The notes under the pieces are model-generated. The model ran no database searches. It saw only the letters and a list, made by a program, of their open reading frames with translations, and had not been told where the DNA came from. A DNA stretch of 64,000 nucleotides from Dokdonella_A sp964582225 (GTDB lineage Bacteria; Pseudomonadota; Gammaproteobacteria; Xanthomonadales; Rhodanobacteraceae): positions 23,840 through 87,839 of the forward strand of contig CAZORA010000007.1 in NCBI GenBank assembly GCA_964582225.1. Direction: 5' to 3'. A program made the translations under genes and the position numbers. Each line of letters starts with the position of its first letter. The first letter of the stretch is position 1. Below, in pieces: positions 24,185 to 33,014 of the stretch.

Positions 24185-26575
24185 ATGAGCAAGACGGCCG
24201 TGGATGAACCGCGAAGCGGGCAGAACTTGAGCGCGCGAAGTGACCTTCCCTCACGCGTAAAAGCGGCGTGTGAAGAGCTCCTGACCATTGCCGAGCAGCG
24301 CTTCAAACCACTGCTGCGCGAAGTGCTCGACAGCTACGAAAACGCGCTTTTCGGGCTCGCCGAGAAAGCCGCCGACAACGCGGAGCAGCAGCGGCAGTTC
24401 GAAGCTCTGCATCAGATCAAGCTGGGGCGCAAGCAGGTCGAGCCTGGCTTCCTGCAAAGCTTGGACGAGGATGTGGCTCGTCTGCGCGACGACGCATCAC
24501 CGGTTGCGCAGGCTGCCCGAAGCCAACCCGAGCTGGACGCCGAGCCGCTGGAGCTGGTCGAGAGCGAAGAACTGGACGAGGAGCTCGCGCTGCGCGACAT
24601 CGCCAGTCGAGCCGAAGTTCGGCATAGCGAGGCCCTGTATCTGCTGGCCCACCGCATCGCCGTGCTCGACGCGGCACCCGTGCTGGCGAACGATGAGCTG
24701 CCATTCGGGCCGGCCCGCTTGTGCGACGCATTTCGTGGCGCACTGGCGCCGTGCCGGCTGACGGTTGCGGCGCGACTGCTCGCCTATCGCCAGTTCGAGC
24801 AGGGCCTGAGCCGGGCGTTGGGCGATTTCTACGCAGCGCTGAACGAGTCGCTGGCGCAGCAGCGGATTCTGCCCAACCTCAAGTTCCGCAGTGCGAGCTA
24901 CCGCCGCGCAGCATCCGGCGCTGCCTCCGCGAATGAGACGCCTACCGACGGAACGCCGCCTGCCGAGATCGATCCGCAGCCCGAAAAAGGCGCGGCAGCG
25001 CCCGCTCCGGCGCAATCCGCGGGCCTTTCCGGGACTGCAGCCGCGGTGCTGCGCGCAGCGGCGGGGCTGCTGCCGAAAGCGCCGTCGAGCCAGGCCGGCA
25101 TTGCGCCCAGAGCCGCCCCCTCACGCGCCAGCTCCCCCCCGCCGGGCGCAGCGGCCGCTGCATCGGAGGCAAGCGACCTGTACCAGAACCTGCTGGGGCT
25201 GATCCGCCAGCATCGACAGCTCGATTCAGGCCCCAGCGGAAGCGCGCCTGCGCGTGAGGCGGCCAGCACCAGCGAGCTGCAGGATCTGCTGGACGGACTG
25301 CAGCGGAGCCCCGCCACCGCCGCCGGGGTCGCTCGCCACGACAGCGAATTCCTGAAGAATGCGCTGCTCGTCAAGCTGCGCCGCACGAGCCCCACCGGAC
25401 ATCCACGCACGCTGGGTGAGTCGGACGCGGACACCGTCGATCTGGTCGGAATGCTGTTCGACCACATCGCCAACGAGTTGCAAGAAAGCAACGAAACCCG
25501 TTCGCTGCTTTCGCGGCTGCACATCCCCGTGCTGCGCGTAGCGCTCGCGGACCAGACCTTCTTCACCCGTCAGGACCACCCGGCACGCGAGCTTTTGAAT
25601 ACGATCGGCGAAGCGTCGACGCGCTGGGCCGACGATAGCGATACCGATCTCATCGGCAAGATGCAGCGTCTGGTCGATCAGGTGGTCAGCGATTTCAACG
25701 GCGACGTCAGCGTCTTCGCCAAGCTGCTCAAGGATCTGACGCAGTACATGCAGACCCTCGCACGCCGCGCCGAGCTCTCGGAGCGCCGGCTGATCGAGGC
25801 GGCGCGCGGGCGCGATCGCTTCGAGGCCGCGAGCAGCACGGCCAAGGCCGACGTCCAGCGCATCCTGAACGAGAGCACGCCCGATCCCTTCGTCAAGACC
25901 CTGCTCGAGCGTGCGTGGACCGATGCCCTGGCGCTCAGCGCGCTGCGTCACGGCATCGCCAGCGACGAGTACCAACGCGCGGTCGACGCCGCCAAGCAGC
26001 TTGCCACCGACCGCAGCGCGGCCGCCAGCGACGAAAAACTGCGACAGACTCTGGACAGCGGACTACGGCAGATCGGACTGCACAAAGACGACGTCCGTAA
26101 CGTGTTCGACGGACTGTCCGTGCCGAAGGAGAAGGCCGAGAACGCCGCCGAGAATCTGGATGCGGCGCTCGAGGCACACCCGCGCCTGGGCGGACAGACC
26201 AAGACTCCGCCTCCCGCGCAGCCGACCGAGTCGATCCCCCTCGGCGAACGCGAAGCCGAACAGCTGGCCAGACTGCGCCGCACGCCTTTCGGTACCTGGT
26301 TCGAGTTCATTTCCAACCAGCAGGGCGATCGTACGCGACAGAAGCTCGCCTGGTATTCGCCGGTCAGCGGGCGCTGTCTGTTCGTGAACCAACGTGGCAT
26401 GCACGCATCGGATCGCACGCTGAATCAGCTGGCGCGTGACATGGTGCGTGAACAGGCGTTCATCGTCGAGGAGACCCAGAGCGGCTCCTTCATCGATCGC
26501 GCGTTGGCCGTGGTCGCGGCCAAGCTGCGCAAATCGCTGTCGCCCCGGCGACTGGCGAGCGGTGCACCAGCATGA
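24185..26575 (+). CDS. DUF1631 family protein
   Basis: A 796-residue protein of the DUF1631 family (sometimes mis-annotated as thymidine phosphorylase). The N-terminal half is helical and charged, the middle (about residues 240-340) is Ala/Pro-rich linker, and the conserved block starts near FLKNALLVKLRR with DADTVDLVGMLFDHIANE, DQTFFTRQDHPARELLNTIGEA and FVKTLLERAWTDALAL. The C terminus (RLRRTPFGTWFEFISNQQG, WYSPVSGRCLFVNQRGM) resembles a PilZ-like beta-barrel. The next gene encodes a PilZ protein and starts in the ATGA overlap of this stop, so the two are translated together and probably act in one c-di-GMP-related process. A TTG at 24161 with adjacent TAAGGA is an alternative start. Function unknown. 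Confidence 0.82.
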   Translation: MSKTAVDEPRSGQNLSARSDLPSRVKAACEELLTIAEQRFKPLLREVLDSYENALFGLAEKAADNAEQQRQFEALHQIKLGRKQVEPGFLQSLDEDVARLRDDASPVAQAARSQPELDAEPLELVESEELDEELALRDIASRAEVRHSEALYLLAHRIAVLDAAPVLANDELPFGPARLCDAFRGALAPCRLTVAARLLAYRQFEQGLSRALGDFYAALNESLAQQRILPNLKFRSASYRRAASGAASANETPTDGTPPAEIDPQPEKGAAAPAPAQSAGLSGTAAAVLRAAAGLLPKAPSSQAGIAPRAAPSRASSPPPGAAAAASEASDLYQNLLGLIRQHRQLDSGPSGSAPAREAASTSELQDLLDGLQRSPATAAGVARHDSEFLKNALLVKLRRTSPTGHPRTLGESDADTVDLVGMLFDHIANELQESNETRSLLSRLHIPVLRVALADQTFFTRQDHPARELLNTIGEASTRWADDSDTDLIGKMQRLVDQVVSDFNGDVSVFAKLLKDLTQYMQTLARRAELSERRLIEAARGRDRFEAASSTAKADVQRILNESTPDPFVKTLLERAWTDALALSALRHGIASDEYQRAVDAAKQLATDRSAAASDEKLRQTLDSGLRQIGLHKDDVRNVFDGLSVPKEKAENAAENLDAALEAHPRLGGQTKTPPPAQPTESIPLGEREAEQLARLRRTPFGTWFEFISNQQGDRTRQKLAWYSPVSGRCLFVNQRGMHASDRTLNQLARDMVREQAFIVEETQSGSFIDRALAVVAAKLRKSLSPRRLASGAPA

Positions 26576-26928
26576 GCGGGCAGCAGCGAAGGCGCGCCGA
26601 GCGCAAGCGGCCGACCGTGCCGCTGCAGGTCATCGACGTGATGACCGACGAGCCGATCGGCCGGGTGGGCGATCTCTCCGCGGAGGGCATGCTGCTGATT
26701 TCCGAACGGCCAATCCGCGACGATGCGCTCTATCAGTTCTGCTTCCATCTGCCCGACGCCAACGGCACGCTGCACCCGATCGAGGTCGGGGTGCATCAGG
26801 CCTGGAGCGGCAAGAGCAATACCGACGGGCGCTGGTGGATCGGTTTCCGCATCATCGACATCGGCAGCGACGAACACCGTCGCCTGGTGAAGTGGGTGGC
26901 GGCGCCGCAAGCGGCCAGCTTCCGCTGA
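26572..26928 (+). CDS. PilZ domain protein
   Basis: A 118-residue single-domain PilZ protein. Both c-di-GMP-binding motifs are present: the N-terminal RxxxR (Arg7-Arg11 in RRRAERKR) and D-x-S-x-x-G (Asp34, Ser36, Gly39 in DLSAEGM). GVHQAWSGKSNTDGRWWIGFRI is the later beta strand region. It should bind c-di-GMP. The ATG overlaps the stop of the DUF1631 gene by 4 nt. A membrane diguanylate cyclase that could supply the ligand is encoded at 50668-51843. Confidence 0.92.
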   Translation: MSGQQRRRAERKRPTVPLQVIDVMTDEPIGRVGDLSAEGMLLISERPIRDDALYQFCFHLPDANGTLHPIEVGVHQAWSGKSNTDGRWWIGFRIIDIGSDEHRRLVKWVAAPQAASFR

Positions 26929-27109
26929 TCGCGCCGCGCGACGACGGTCGATCCGCAACTGCGCTCGCGAAGTTCCGAACCGGCTCGTCGCGCTTGCGAA
27001 GGCGCGCACCCAGCGATTCCCAGGCGTTGAAAGCAAAAGCGCTGGGAGTCGGTCGTCATCGAAACGCGGAGCGATGACCGCCGGCGCGGAACTTTGCCCG
27101 AAGCGGCGA

Positions 27110-27775
27110 TCAGGCGCTCGCCGCAATGCGCTCGGCAGAGGACAAAGGCCGATACGCGCGCAGGAAGAGGGCAACGGTCGCCGCGATATGCGCGTCCACG
27201 TCGGCCGCCGACACCGGCTCACAGCAGCCATACAGCATGCGCGCGTGCAGATCGCCCTTGAGCAGCGTGAAAAACTGCCGGGCGGCCACGCCGACGTCGG
27301 TGATCTCGAGCTGGCCGGAGCGGACGTGCCGATGCAGGAACTCCTCCAGATCACCCTGCAGGCGCTGCGGGCCGGCCTCCAGAAACAGGCGCACGAGTTT
27401 CTGCGAGAGCCCGCCGCCCGCGATCAGCAGTCGATGCAGGGCAACGGCTTCTGGCGTGGTGATCAGGGCGAAATACGCGCGCGCGATCGCTTCGAGCTGC
27501 AGCGGAAGCGGCTCGTGCTGATCGACATCGAACAGCGTATCCGGCATCTGTTCTTCGCAGTTCGCGCGAATCGCCTGAGCGAACAGCGTCTCCTTGTCCG
27601 TGAAGTGGCTGTACACGGTCAGCTTCGAGACGCCGGCTTCGCTCGCAATCGAGTCCATGCTGGTCGCCTCGAAACCGGAAAGCGGAAACAGGCGCTTGGC
27701 GGCTGCCAGGATCGCAGCACGCTTTTCCGGGTCTTTCGGTCGCCCCGGACCACAATTCTTGACGACAAGCGACAC
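27110..27775 (-). CDS. TetR/AcrR family transcriptional regulator
   Basis: A 221-residue repressor. The HTH is in the N-terminal 60 residues: KRAAILAAAKRLFPLSGFEATSMDSIASEAGVSKLTVYSHF. The C-terminal ligand domain resembles the TetR_C_7 (AefR-like) type, with LITTPEAVALHRLLIAG and RQFFTLLKGDLHARMLYG. The start is GTG at 27775 with no clear Shine-Dalgarno. A TATAGT -10 box and a palindrome lie 30-60 bp upstream, so autoregulation is likely. Its target is unknown; the divergent flank holds only a weak ORF, and tolC lies 1.5 kb away on the other strand. Confidence 0.92.
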   Translation of the reverse strand: MSLVVKNCGPGRPKDPEKRAAILAAAKRLFPLSGFEATSMDSIASEAGVSKLTVYSHFTDKETLFAQAIRANCEEQMPDTLFDVDQHEPLPLQLEAIARAYFALITTPEAVALHRLLIAGGGLSQKLVRLFLEAGPQRLQGDLEEFLHRHVRSGQLEITDVGVAARQFFTLLKGDLHARMLYGCCEPVSAADVDAHIAATVALFLRAYRPLSSAERIAASA

Positions 27776-27802
27776 GATCGGAACGCTGGACAGGTTGCTG
27801 AA

Positions 27803-27834
27803 GGTTCTTTACTATACCACGCAGTACAAGAACC
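27803..27834 (-). promoter_or_regulatory. palindromic candidate TetR operator over a -10 box
   Basis: GGTTCTT (27803-27809) and AAGAACC (27828-27834) are perfect 7-bp inverted arms, with further ACT/AGT symmetry inside. The centre contains TATAGT on the minus strand (27811-27816), a -10 box oriented toward the tetR gene. Binding here would block that promoter. Confidence 0.6.
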
Positions 27835-27892
27835 GTTTTTCGCAGCACGCAACCACCGGACTGGCTGTTCTCGTCTGGTTTGCGTGACGGCC

Positions 27893-28372
27893 ATGCGCGC
27901 TGCCGAGGAGCTCGTTGCACCCATGCAATCGAACGCAAGCCCCTGCCTGCACGCGGGCGAGGTTTCACCCGCTGCCATGGCCATCGCAAGTCTCGCCCTG
28001 CGCCTTGCGCAACGCGCGTTCTCGGCTGCGATCGAAGCCACCGGCGCCCGGGTTCCACTTCGACAGCAGCGACTGCGCGCCGCTGCGCGAGCCGCCTGGC
28101 GAACGCTCTCGGGCGACGAACAACCGCTGCTCTGCCGCTGGCTCGCGCTGCAGCAGCTGGCGCAGCCCAGCGTAATCGAACTCGACCGGATCGACGCGCG
28201 CCTGGCGCGGCGAGTGAAAGAGCTCGGCGGCACCGCTGGCGCGCCACCCGATGACCGACGGATATCCGACGTCCGGCCGACACTCGCGGTGCCTGCGGGT
28301 TTCGGCAGCTCGCTGCGCACGGAACCGCTCCAGCGCGGAACGCGACGGCCCGATTTGCTCGCCGCCGGGTGA
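27893..28372 (+). CDS. possible small protein, unidentified
   Basis: A 159-codon frame starting ATG at 27893, in the 640-bp gap between the tetR start and the pcm-like gene. The translation has a plausible helical stretch (RLRAAARAAWRTLSGDEQPLL, then IELDRIDARLARRVKELGG), but no recognised family and no Shine-Dalgarno. Long antisense frames also exist here. If real, it would be divergent from tetR across the palindrome and a candidate target. Otherwise the gap holds only the tetR control region and the pcm leader. Confidence 0.3.
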   Translation: MRAAEELVAPMQSNASPCLHAGEVSPAAMAIASLALRLAQRAFSAAIEATGARVPLRQQRLRAAARAAWRTLSGDEQPLLCRWLALQQLAQPSVIELDRIDARLARRVKELGGTAGAPPDDRRISDVRPTLAVPAGFGSSLRTEPLQRGTRRPDLLAAG

Positions 28373-28418
28373 GTGCCTATCCTTCGCTCCCCTTCAGGCC
28401 GCCCCGGAGACGGCAACG

Positions 28419-29078
28419 ATGGCGATGAACTTCGAGCAGGCCAGAATCAACATGGTCGAAAACCAGGTGCGGCCCTGGGACGTGACCGACTCGCGCGTCC
28501 TGGAGACGCTGGCTGCAGTGCGTCGCGAGAATTTCGTACCCGAGCGTTACCGCACGCTGGCGTTCGCCGACCTGATGCTGCCGCTCGGCCACGGCGAGGT
28601 CATGCTGAAACCGGTGGTCGAAGGACGCCTGCTGCAGGCGCTGGCGCTGGAAGGTGATGAGAAGGTGCTCGAAATCGGTACCGGCAGCGGGTTTCTCACC
28701 GCCTGTCTCGCCCGTCTCGCAGCCAGCGTGACCAGCATCGACATCCATGCGGAGTTCAGCAAGCTTGCACGCACTCGCCTGGCCGAGGCAGGAACGCGGA
28801 ACGTACAGATCGAGACCGCCGATGCGTTCGCCGGATACCGCCCCGCAGCGGCGTTCGACGTGGTCGTCGTGGGCGGTGCGGTGCACGCGGCGAGCGACGC
28901 GCTGCGCGAGCTGGTCGCCGCAGACGGACGCCTGTTCGCCTTCGTCGGCACCACCCCGGCAATCGAAGCCCGGCTCTACACCCAGGCCACGCCGGCGCGC
29001 TGGCAGGAACAGAGCCTCTTCGACACGGATGTACCCTATCTGCGCAACGCCGCACCGCCGAGGCGCTTCGCACTCTGA
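28419..29078 (+). CDS. protein-L-isoaspartate O-methyltransferase family protein
   Basis: A 219-residue class I SAM methyltransferase of the PCMT family. It begins MAMNFEQARINMVENQVRPWDV, has RENFVPERYRTLAFAD, and motif I VLEIGTGSGFLTACLA at about residues 84-99. FDVVVVGGAVH and the C-terminal WQEQSLFDTDVPYL follow. The active-site Thr/Ser region typical of E. coli Pcm is less conserved, so a different substrate is possible. GGAG lies about 10 nt before the ATG; a second ATG follows two codons later. tolC is 153 bp downstream on the same strand, a pairing seen in Xanthomonadales. Confidence 0.85.
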   Translation: MAMNFEQARINMVENQVRPWDVTDSRVLETLAAVRRENFVPERYRTLAFADLMLPLGHGEVMLKPVVEGRLLQALALEGDEKVLEIGTGSGFLTACLARLAASVTSIDIHAEFSKLARTRLAEAGTRNVQIETADAFAGYRPAAAFDVVVVGGAVHAASDALRELVAADGRLFAFVGTTPAIEARLYTQATPARWQEQSLFDTDVPYLRNAAPPRRFAL

Positions 29079-29231
29079 GCCGCCCAACCAATTGCCCATC
29101 CACGTCGCTGCCGCGTGAACTATGCTCCGCTGAACGCTCGCTGGAGAACGTGCGGATTCCGCCGCGATTCATGCGGTCGACGGCATCTTGCTCCGGCGCA
29201 GCCCAGGCGGCACAACGCCCAAGGACTTACG

Positions 29232-30617
29232 ATGATTCGCATTAGCCGACTCTCCCTGGCCCTGGTTCTCGCCCTGGGCCTGCCCGTCGCCCAGGCGGAC
29301 GATCTGCTCGACATCTACCGGGAAGCACGCGCCGCCGATCCAACCCTGGCCGGCGCCGAGGCGAGCAAGCTGGCGACCGACGAAGGCGTCGTGCAGGCAC
29401 GCGCCCAGCTGCTGCCGCAGCTCGGCGCCAGGCTCGACTACACCCACAGCCGTGGCGGAGAGAATGGCATCGTCATGGCGCCGGACCCACACGACCCCTC
29501 GCAGCGCGTCGCCGCCGATGGCCTGACTGCGACGACACACACCCGCTCGATCGGCCTGCAGCTCAGCCAGAGCCTGGTCGACATCAGTCGCTGGACCTCG
29601 CTCAAGGCGAGTCGCTACGCCGCCGATTCCGGCGCGGCCACGCTGGAGGCCGCCCAACAAGACCTGCTGGTGCGGGTGGCGAACACCTATTTCGGCGTGC
29701 TGAGCGCGATCGACGCGCTCAAGTTCGCCGACGCCAACGAAAAAGCCCTGGCGCGCCAGCTGGAGCAGGCGCAGCAACGCTTCGAGGTGGGTCTCGCCGC
29801 CATCACCGACGTCCACGACGCGCAGGCGCAGCACGACCAGGCAGTGGCCAGCGTAATCGCCAATCGCAACGCGGTCGACCAGGCACGCGAAGCGGTGCGC
29901 CAGCTTACCGACAAGGAACCCGGCGAATTCAAGCGCCTGCGTGATGAGCTGCCGCTGGACCGCCCCACGCCGGCAAGCCCCGAAGACTGGGTGCAGGTTG
30001 CCCTCAAGCAGAACCCGGCGTTGCATGCGGCCTCACTGCAGGTGGACGCCGCCAACACGAACATCCGTACGGCGCAGGCGGGGCATCTGCCCACGCTGAG
30101 CGCGCAGCTCGGCTACTCGCGCATGCCCACCTGGGGCGACCAGCGCTTCGGCGGCATTGGCAGCTTTCCACAGTACGCGGGCGATCCGAAATGGGGTAGT
30201 TCGATCACGCTGAGCCTCAACGTGCCGATCTTCAGCGGCGGCTTTACCCAGTCGACCGTGCGTCAGGCCGTGCATAACCGCGACTTCGCGCAGGATCAGT
30301 TCGAATTCAACCGACGCCTGGTGGAGGCGACCACCCGCAACAACTATCGCTCGGTCATTGCCGGCGCGAGCGAGGTCGAAGCCACACGCGCCGCTGTGGT
30401 GTCGGCGCAAAGTTCGGTCGAGGCCACCCAAGCCGGCTATGAGGTCGGCACCCGCACGATCGTCGACCTGCTGATCAGCCAGCAAACTCTGCTCGCGGCG
30501 CAGAGCAGCTATTCGGCCGCGCGCCACGCCTTCGTGCTCGACGGACTGCTGCTGAAGCAGGCGGCCGGGGTGATTGAACTCGGCGACCTCGAAGCAATCA
30601 ACGCCCTGCTCGAGTAG
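29232..30617 (+). CDS. tolC: TolC family outer-membrane efflux/secretion channel
   Basis: A 461-residue TolC protein: signal peptide (MIRISRLSLALVLALGLPVAQA), then DDLLDIYREARAADPTLAGAEA, which opens the mature TolC family domain. Two repeated halves of helical barrel are visible (VRVANTYFGVLSAIDALKFADANEKAL and the second-repeat NNYRSVIAGASEVEATRAAVVSAQ, with GYEVGTRTIVDLLISQQTL). Long helices and coiled-coil tendency fit. It forms the trimeric exit duct for tripartite pumps and type I secretion. AAGGA precedes the ATG; an upstream in-frame start is not used. It converges with waaA across a terminator hairpin. Confidence 0.94.
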   Translation: MIRISRLSLALVLALGLPVAQADDLLDIYREARAADPTLAGAEASKLATDEGVVQARAQLLPQLGARLDYTHSRGGENGIVMAPDPHDPSQRVAADGLTATTHTRSIGLQLSQSLVDISRWTSLKASRYAADSGAATLEAAQQDLLVRVANTYFGVLSAIDALKFADANEKALARQLEQAQQRFEVGLAAITDVHDAQAQHDQAVASVIANRNAVDQAREAVRQLTDKEPGEFKRLRDELPLDRPTPASPEDWVQVALKQNPALHAASLQVDAANTNIRTAQAGHLPTLSAQLGYSRMPTWGDQRFGGIGSFPQYAGDPKWGSSITLSLNVPIFSGGFTQSTVRQAVHNRDFAQDQFEFNRRLVEATTRNNYRSVIAGASEVEATRAAVVSAQSSVEATQAGYEVGTRTIVDLLISQQTLLAAQSSYSAARHAFVLDGLLLKQAAGVIELGDLEAINALLE

Positions 30618-30623
30618 AACGAC

Positions 30624-30644
30624 GCCTTGCCGCCGCCGCAAGGC
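30624..30644. terminator. terminator hairpin between convergent tolC and waaA
   Basis: Perfect arms GCCTTGC (30624-30630) and GCAAGGC (30638-30644) with loop CGCCGCC lie in the 43-bp gap between the two convergent stops. On the plus strand TTGCTCTC follows. It probably serves tolC and may serve both. Confidence 0.55.
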
Positions 30645-30660
30645 TTGCTCTCAGCCGCTA

Positions 30661-31971
30661 TCAGACCTCGGCATCTCCGGTCGTCGTCGACGTGCGCGCC
30701 GAGGATGCAAGCAGGCGCTCGATGATTTCCATGGTGCGAGCCACGGCGCCCCGCTCACGCTGCATGAATGCGCGGGCAGCAGCGCCCATGCGGCGGCGCT
30801 CGGCGCCGTCCGACAGCAGATGCAGCACGCTCGGGCCCAGCTCGCTGGCACCGGCGATGCGCACGGTGGCCCCCGCCGCGATCAGGTCCGTCGTGACCTC
30901 GGCGAAATTGAAGGTATAGGGGCCGACGATCACCGGCCGCGCCAACGCTGCCGGCTCCAGCAGGTTGTGGCCGCCCACCGGCACCAGGCTGCCGCCGACG
31001 AACGCCGCGTCGGCCGCCGCATAGAACTGGATCAGCTCGCCCATCGAGTCGATCACGAAGCACTGGCAGCGCCCGTCGGCAGTGCCGTCCTCGCTGCGCG
31101 AGCCGGTGTGGAAGCCATAGCCGCGGCAGGCCGCGAGCACCGGCTTGAAGCGCTCGGGGTGACGCGGCGCGATCAGCACGAGCGCATCCGGAAAGCGCCG
31201 CAGCACCTCCGCGTGCGCCTTGAGCACGGCGATCTCTTCACCCTCATGGGTGCTCGCGGCAATCCACACCGGGCGCGCGCTGCCCGCGGCCTCGTGGAAG
31301 GCCTGGCCCCACTCGCGCACGCCCGCCGAGATCTCGAGGTCGAACTTCAGATTGCCCACCACCGCGATGCGATCCTCAGGCGCACCGAGCGCACGCAGAC
31401 GCTCACCATCCGGGGCCGACTGCGCGGCGACGAAATCCGCGCAGCGAATCGAGCGGCGAACCAGCGGCTGAATCGGCCAGTAGCCGCGCAGCGAGCGCTC
31501 GGACAGGCGCGCGTTGGCAACCAGGATGGCGATCTTGCGCGCGGCGCAGGCCATGAATAGATTGGGCCAGATTTCGGTTTCCATGATGACCGCGATGCGC
31601 GGCCGGATGCGATCGAGAAAGCGCTTGACCGCACGCGTCAGGTCATACGGCAGATACACGTGAAACACGCGGTCGCCGTAGAGCTGCAGCACCCGATCCG
31701 AGCCGGTCGGGGTGACGGTGGTGATGACCAGCCGGCTGTCACGATGCCGCGCCATCAGCGCATCGATCAGCGGCGCCGCCGCGTTGACTTCCCCCAGCGA
31801 CACCGCGTGTACCCAAATGCTGTCGCGCAGCCCCGGGTCCGGGAAAAAGCCGAAGCGTTCGCGCCAGCGCGCAAAATAGCCGTGATATTTCAGCCCGCGC
31901 GCCGTCAGCCGATACAGCACGTAAGGCGTGAGCAGGTACAGGGCCAGGGCGTAGATGAAACGCTGCAGCAC
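30661..31971 (-). CDS. waaA: 3-deoxy-D-manno-octulosonic acid (Kdo) transferase
   Basis: A 436-residue GT30 enzyme that transfers Kdo from CMP-Kdo to lipid IVA on the cytoplasmic face of the inner membrane. One N-terminal membrane helix (residues 4-20) is followed by SIWVHAVSLGEVNAAAPLI with the catalytic Glu, TTVTPTGSDRV, METEIWPNLFMAC, NARLSERSLRGYW and GNLKFDL. The C-terminal half has ASTHEGEE, IAPRHPERF, and GGSLVPVGGHNLLEPAALARP. The start is a GTG at 31971 without clear ribosome-binding site. It is divergent from lpxL (122 bp), consistent with lipid A/core assembly. Confidence 0.95.
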   Translation of the reverse strand: MLQRFIYALALYLLTPYVLYRLTARGLKYHGYFARWRERFGFFPDPGLRDSIWVHAVSLGEVNAAAPLIDALMARHRDSRLVITTVTPTGSDRVLQLYGDRVFHVYLPYDLTRAVKRFLDRIRPRIAVIMETEIWPNLFMACAARKIAILVANARLSERSLRGYWPIQPLVRRSIRCADFVAAQSAPDGERLRALGAPEDRIAVVGNLKFDLEISAGVREWGQAFHEAAGSARPVWIAASTHEGEEIAVLKAHAEVLRRFPDALVLIAPRHPERFKPVLAACRGYGFHTGSRSEDGTADGRCQCFVIDSMGELIQFYAAADAAFVGGSLVPVGGHNLLEPAALARPVIVGPYTFNFAEVTTDLIAAGATVRIAGASELGPSVLHLLSDGAERRRMGAAARAFMQRERGAVARTMEIIERLLASSARTSTTTGDAEV

Positions 31972-32093
31972 GAGTGCGATCGACGAACAGTGATCGCGCA
32001 GTATAGCGGTCGCCTATCGACGCCAAGGCGGGCCCCGCCGCACCAACGTCGCTGCATCCCGCGCAAAGCGGACGCTTCGCCGATAATCGGCGG

Positions 32094-33014
32094 ATGCTGC
32101 AGTCTCCTCCGCCGTTTCACCTCGCCCTGCTCGCACCCCGCCACTGGGCCGCCTGGATCGGCATCGGCTGCATCAAACTGCTGACGCTGCTCCCGCGCAG
32201 CTGGCTGCTGGCCGGCGGACGCGCCGCCGGCTCGATCTCCGGACGCCTCATGCGCAGCCGCCGCCATGTGGCGTTGCGCAATCTCGCGCTGTGCTTCCCC
32301 GAGTTGTCCGCGACCCAACGCGCGATCCTCCTGCGGCAGACCCTGCGTGACAGCGGCCTGATGATGGCCGAGTTCAGCCTGGCCTGGATGGGTTCGCGCC
32401 GCGCGGTCGAGAGCATCCCGCTCTCAATCGAAGGCCTCGAGCATCTGCGACAAGCGCGGGAGGCGGGCCGCGGCGTGCTGCTGGTCGGCGCGCACTTCTC
32501 GCACCTGGAACTCTGCGCGCGGCTGGTCTCGATGCGCGTGCCGATTGCCGGCATGTACCGCCAACATGACGACGCCGCCTTCGAGTGGGCCATTCGGCGC
32601 GCGCGTCTGCGCTATGCGGAAGCGATGTTCACCAGGGAGCAACTGCGCCAGAGCGTGCGTCATCTGAAGCGCGGCGGCGTCCTCTGGTACGCGCCCGATC
32701 AGGACATGCGCGGCAAGGAGACCGTCTTCGTGCCCTTCTTCGGCGTGCCGGCCTCGACCATCACCGCCACGCATCACCTGGCGCGGCTGTCGGGTGCGCT
32801 GGTGATGCCCTTCTTCCATCGCCGGCTCGATCACGGAGGCTATGCCATCCGCATCGAAGCACCGCTTGCCGATTTCCCCAGCGCCGACCCGGTTGCCGAT
32901 ACCGCCCGCGTCAACGCCTGCATCGAGCGCATGGTGCGCGAGGCGCCGAGTCAGTATCTGTGGCTGCACAAGCGCTTCAAGACCCGGCCTCCGGGATGGC
33001 CCGCGGTCTACTGA
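32094..33014 (+). CDS. lpxL: lipid A biosynthesis acyltransferase, LpxL/HtrB type
   Basis: A 306-residue Kdo-dependent late acyltransferase. The N-terminal membrane segment covers residues 14-40, the catalytic H-x4-E is in GAHFSHLELCARL, MYRQHDDAAFEW follows, and YAPDQDMRGKETVFVPFFG is the second conserved block. YLWLHKRFKTRPPG ends the protein. It adds a secondary acyl chain to Kdo2-lipid IVA. No Shine-Dalgarno precedes the ATG; a GATAAT hexamer ends 6 nt upstream. The 3' end overlaps the convergent O-antigen ligase gene by 7 bp. A second, more divergent family member is at 55005. Confidence 0.92.
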   Translation: MLQSPPPFHLALLAPRHWAAWIGIGCIKLLTLLPRSWLLAGGRAAGSISGRLMRSRRHVALRNLALCFPELSATQRAILLRQTLRDSGLMMAEFSLAWMGSRRAVESIPLSIEGLEHLRQAREAGRGVLLVGAHFSHLELCARLVSMRVPIAGMYRQHDDAAFEWAIRRARLRYAEAMFTREQLRQSVRHLKRGGVLWYAPDQDMRGKETVFVPFFGVPASTITATHHLARLSGALVMPFFHRRLDHGGYAIRIEAPLADFPSADPVADTARVNACIERMVREAPSQYLWLHKRFKTRPPGWPAVY

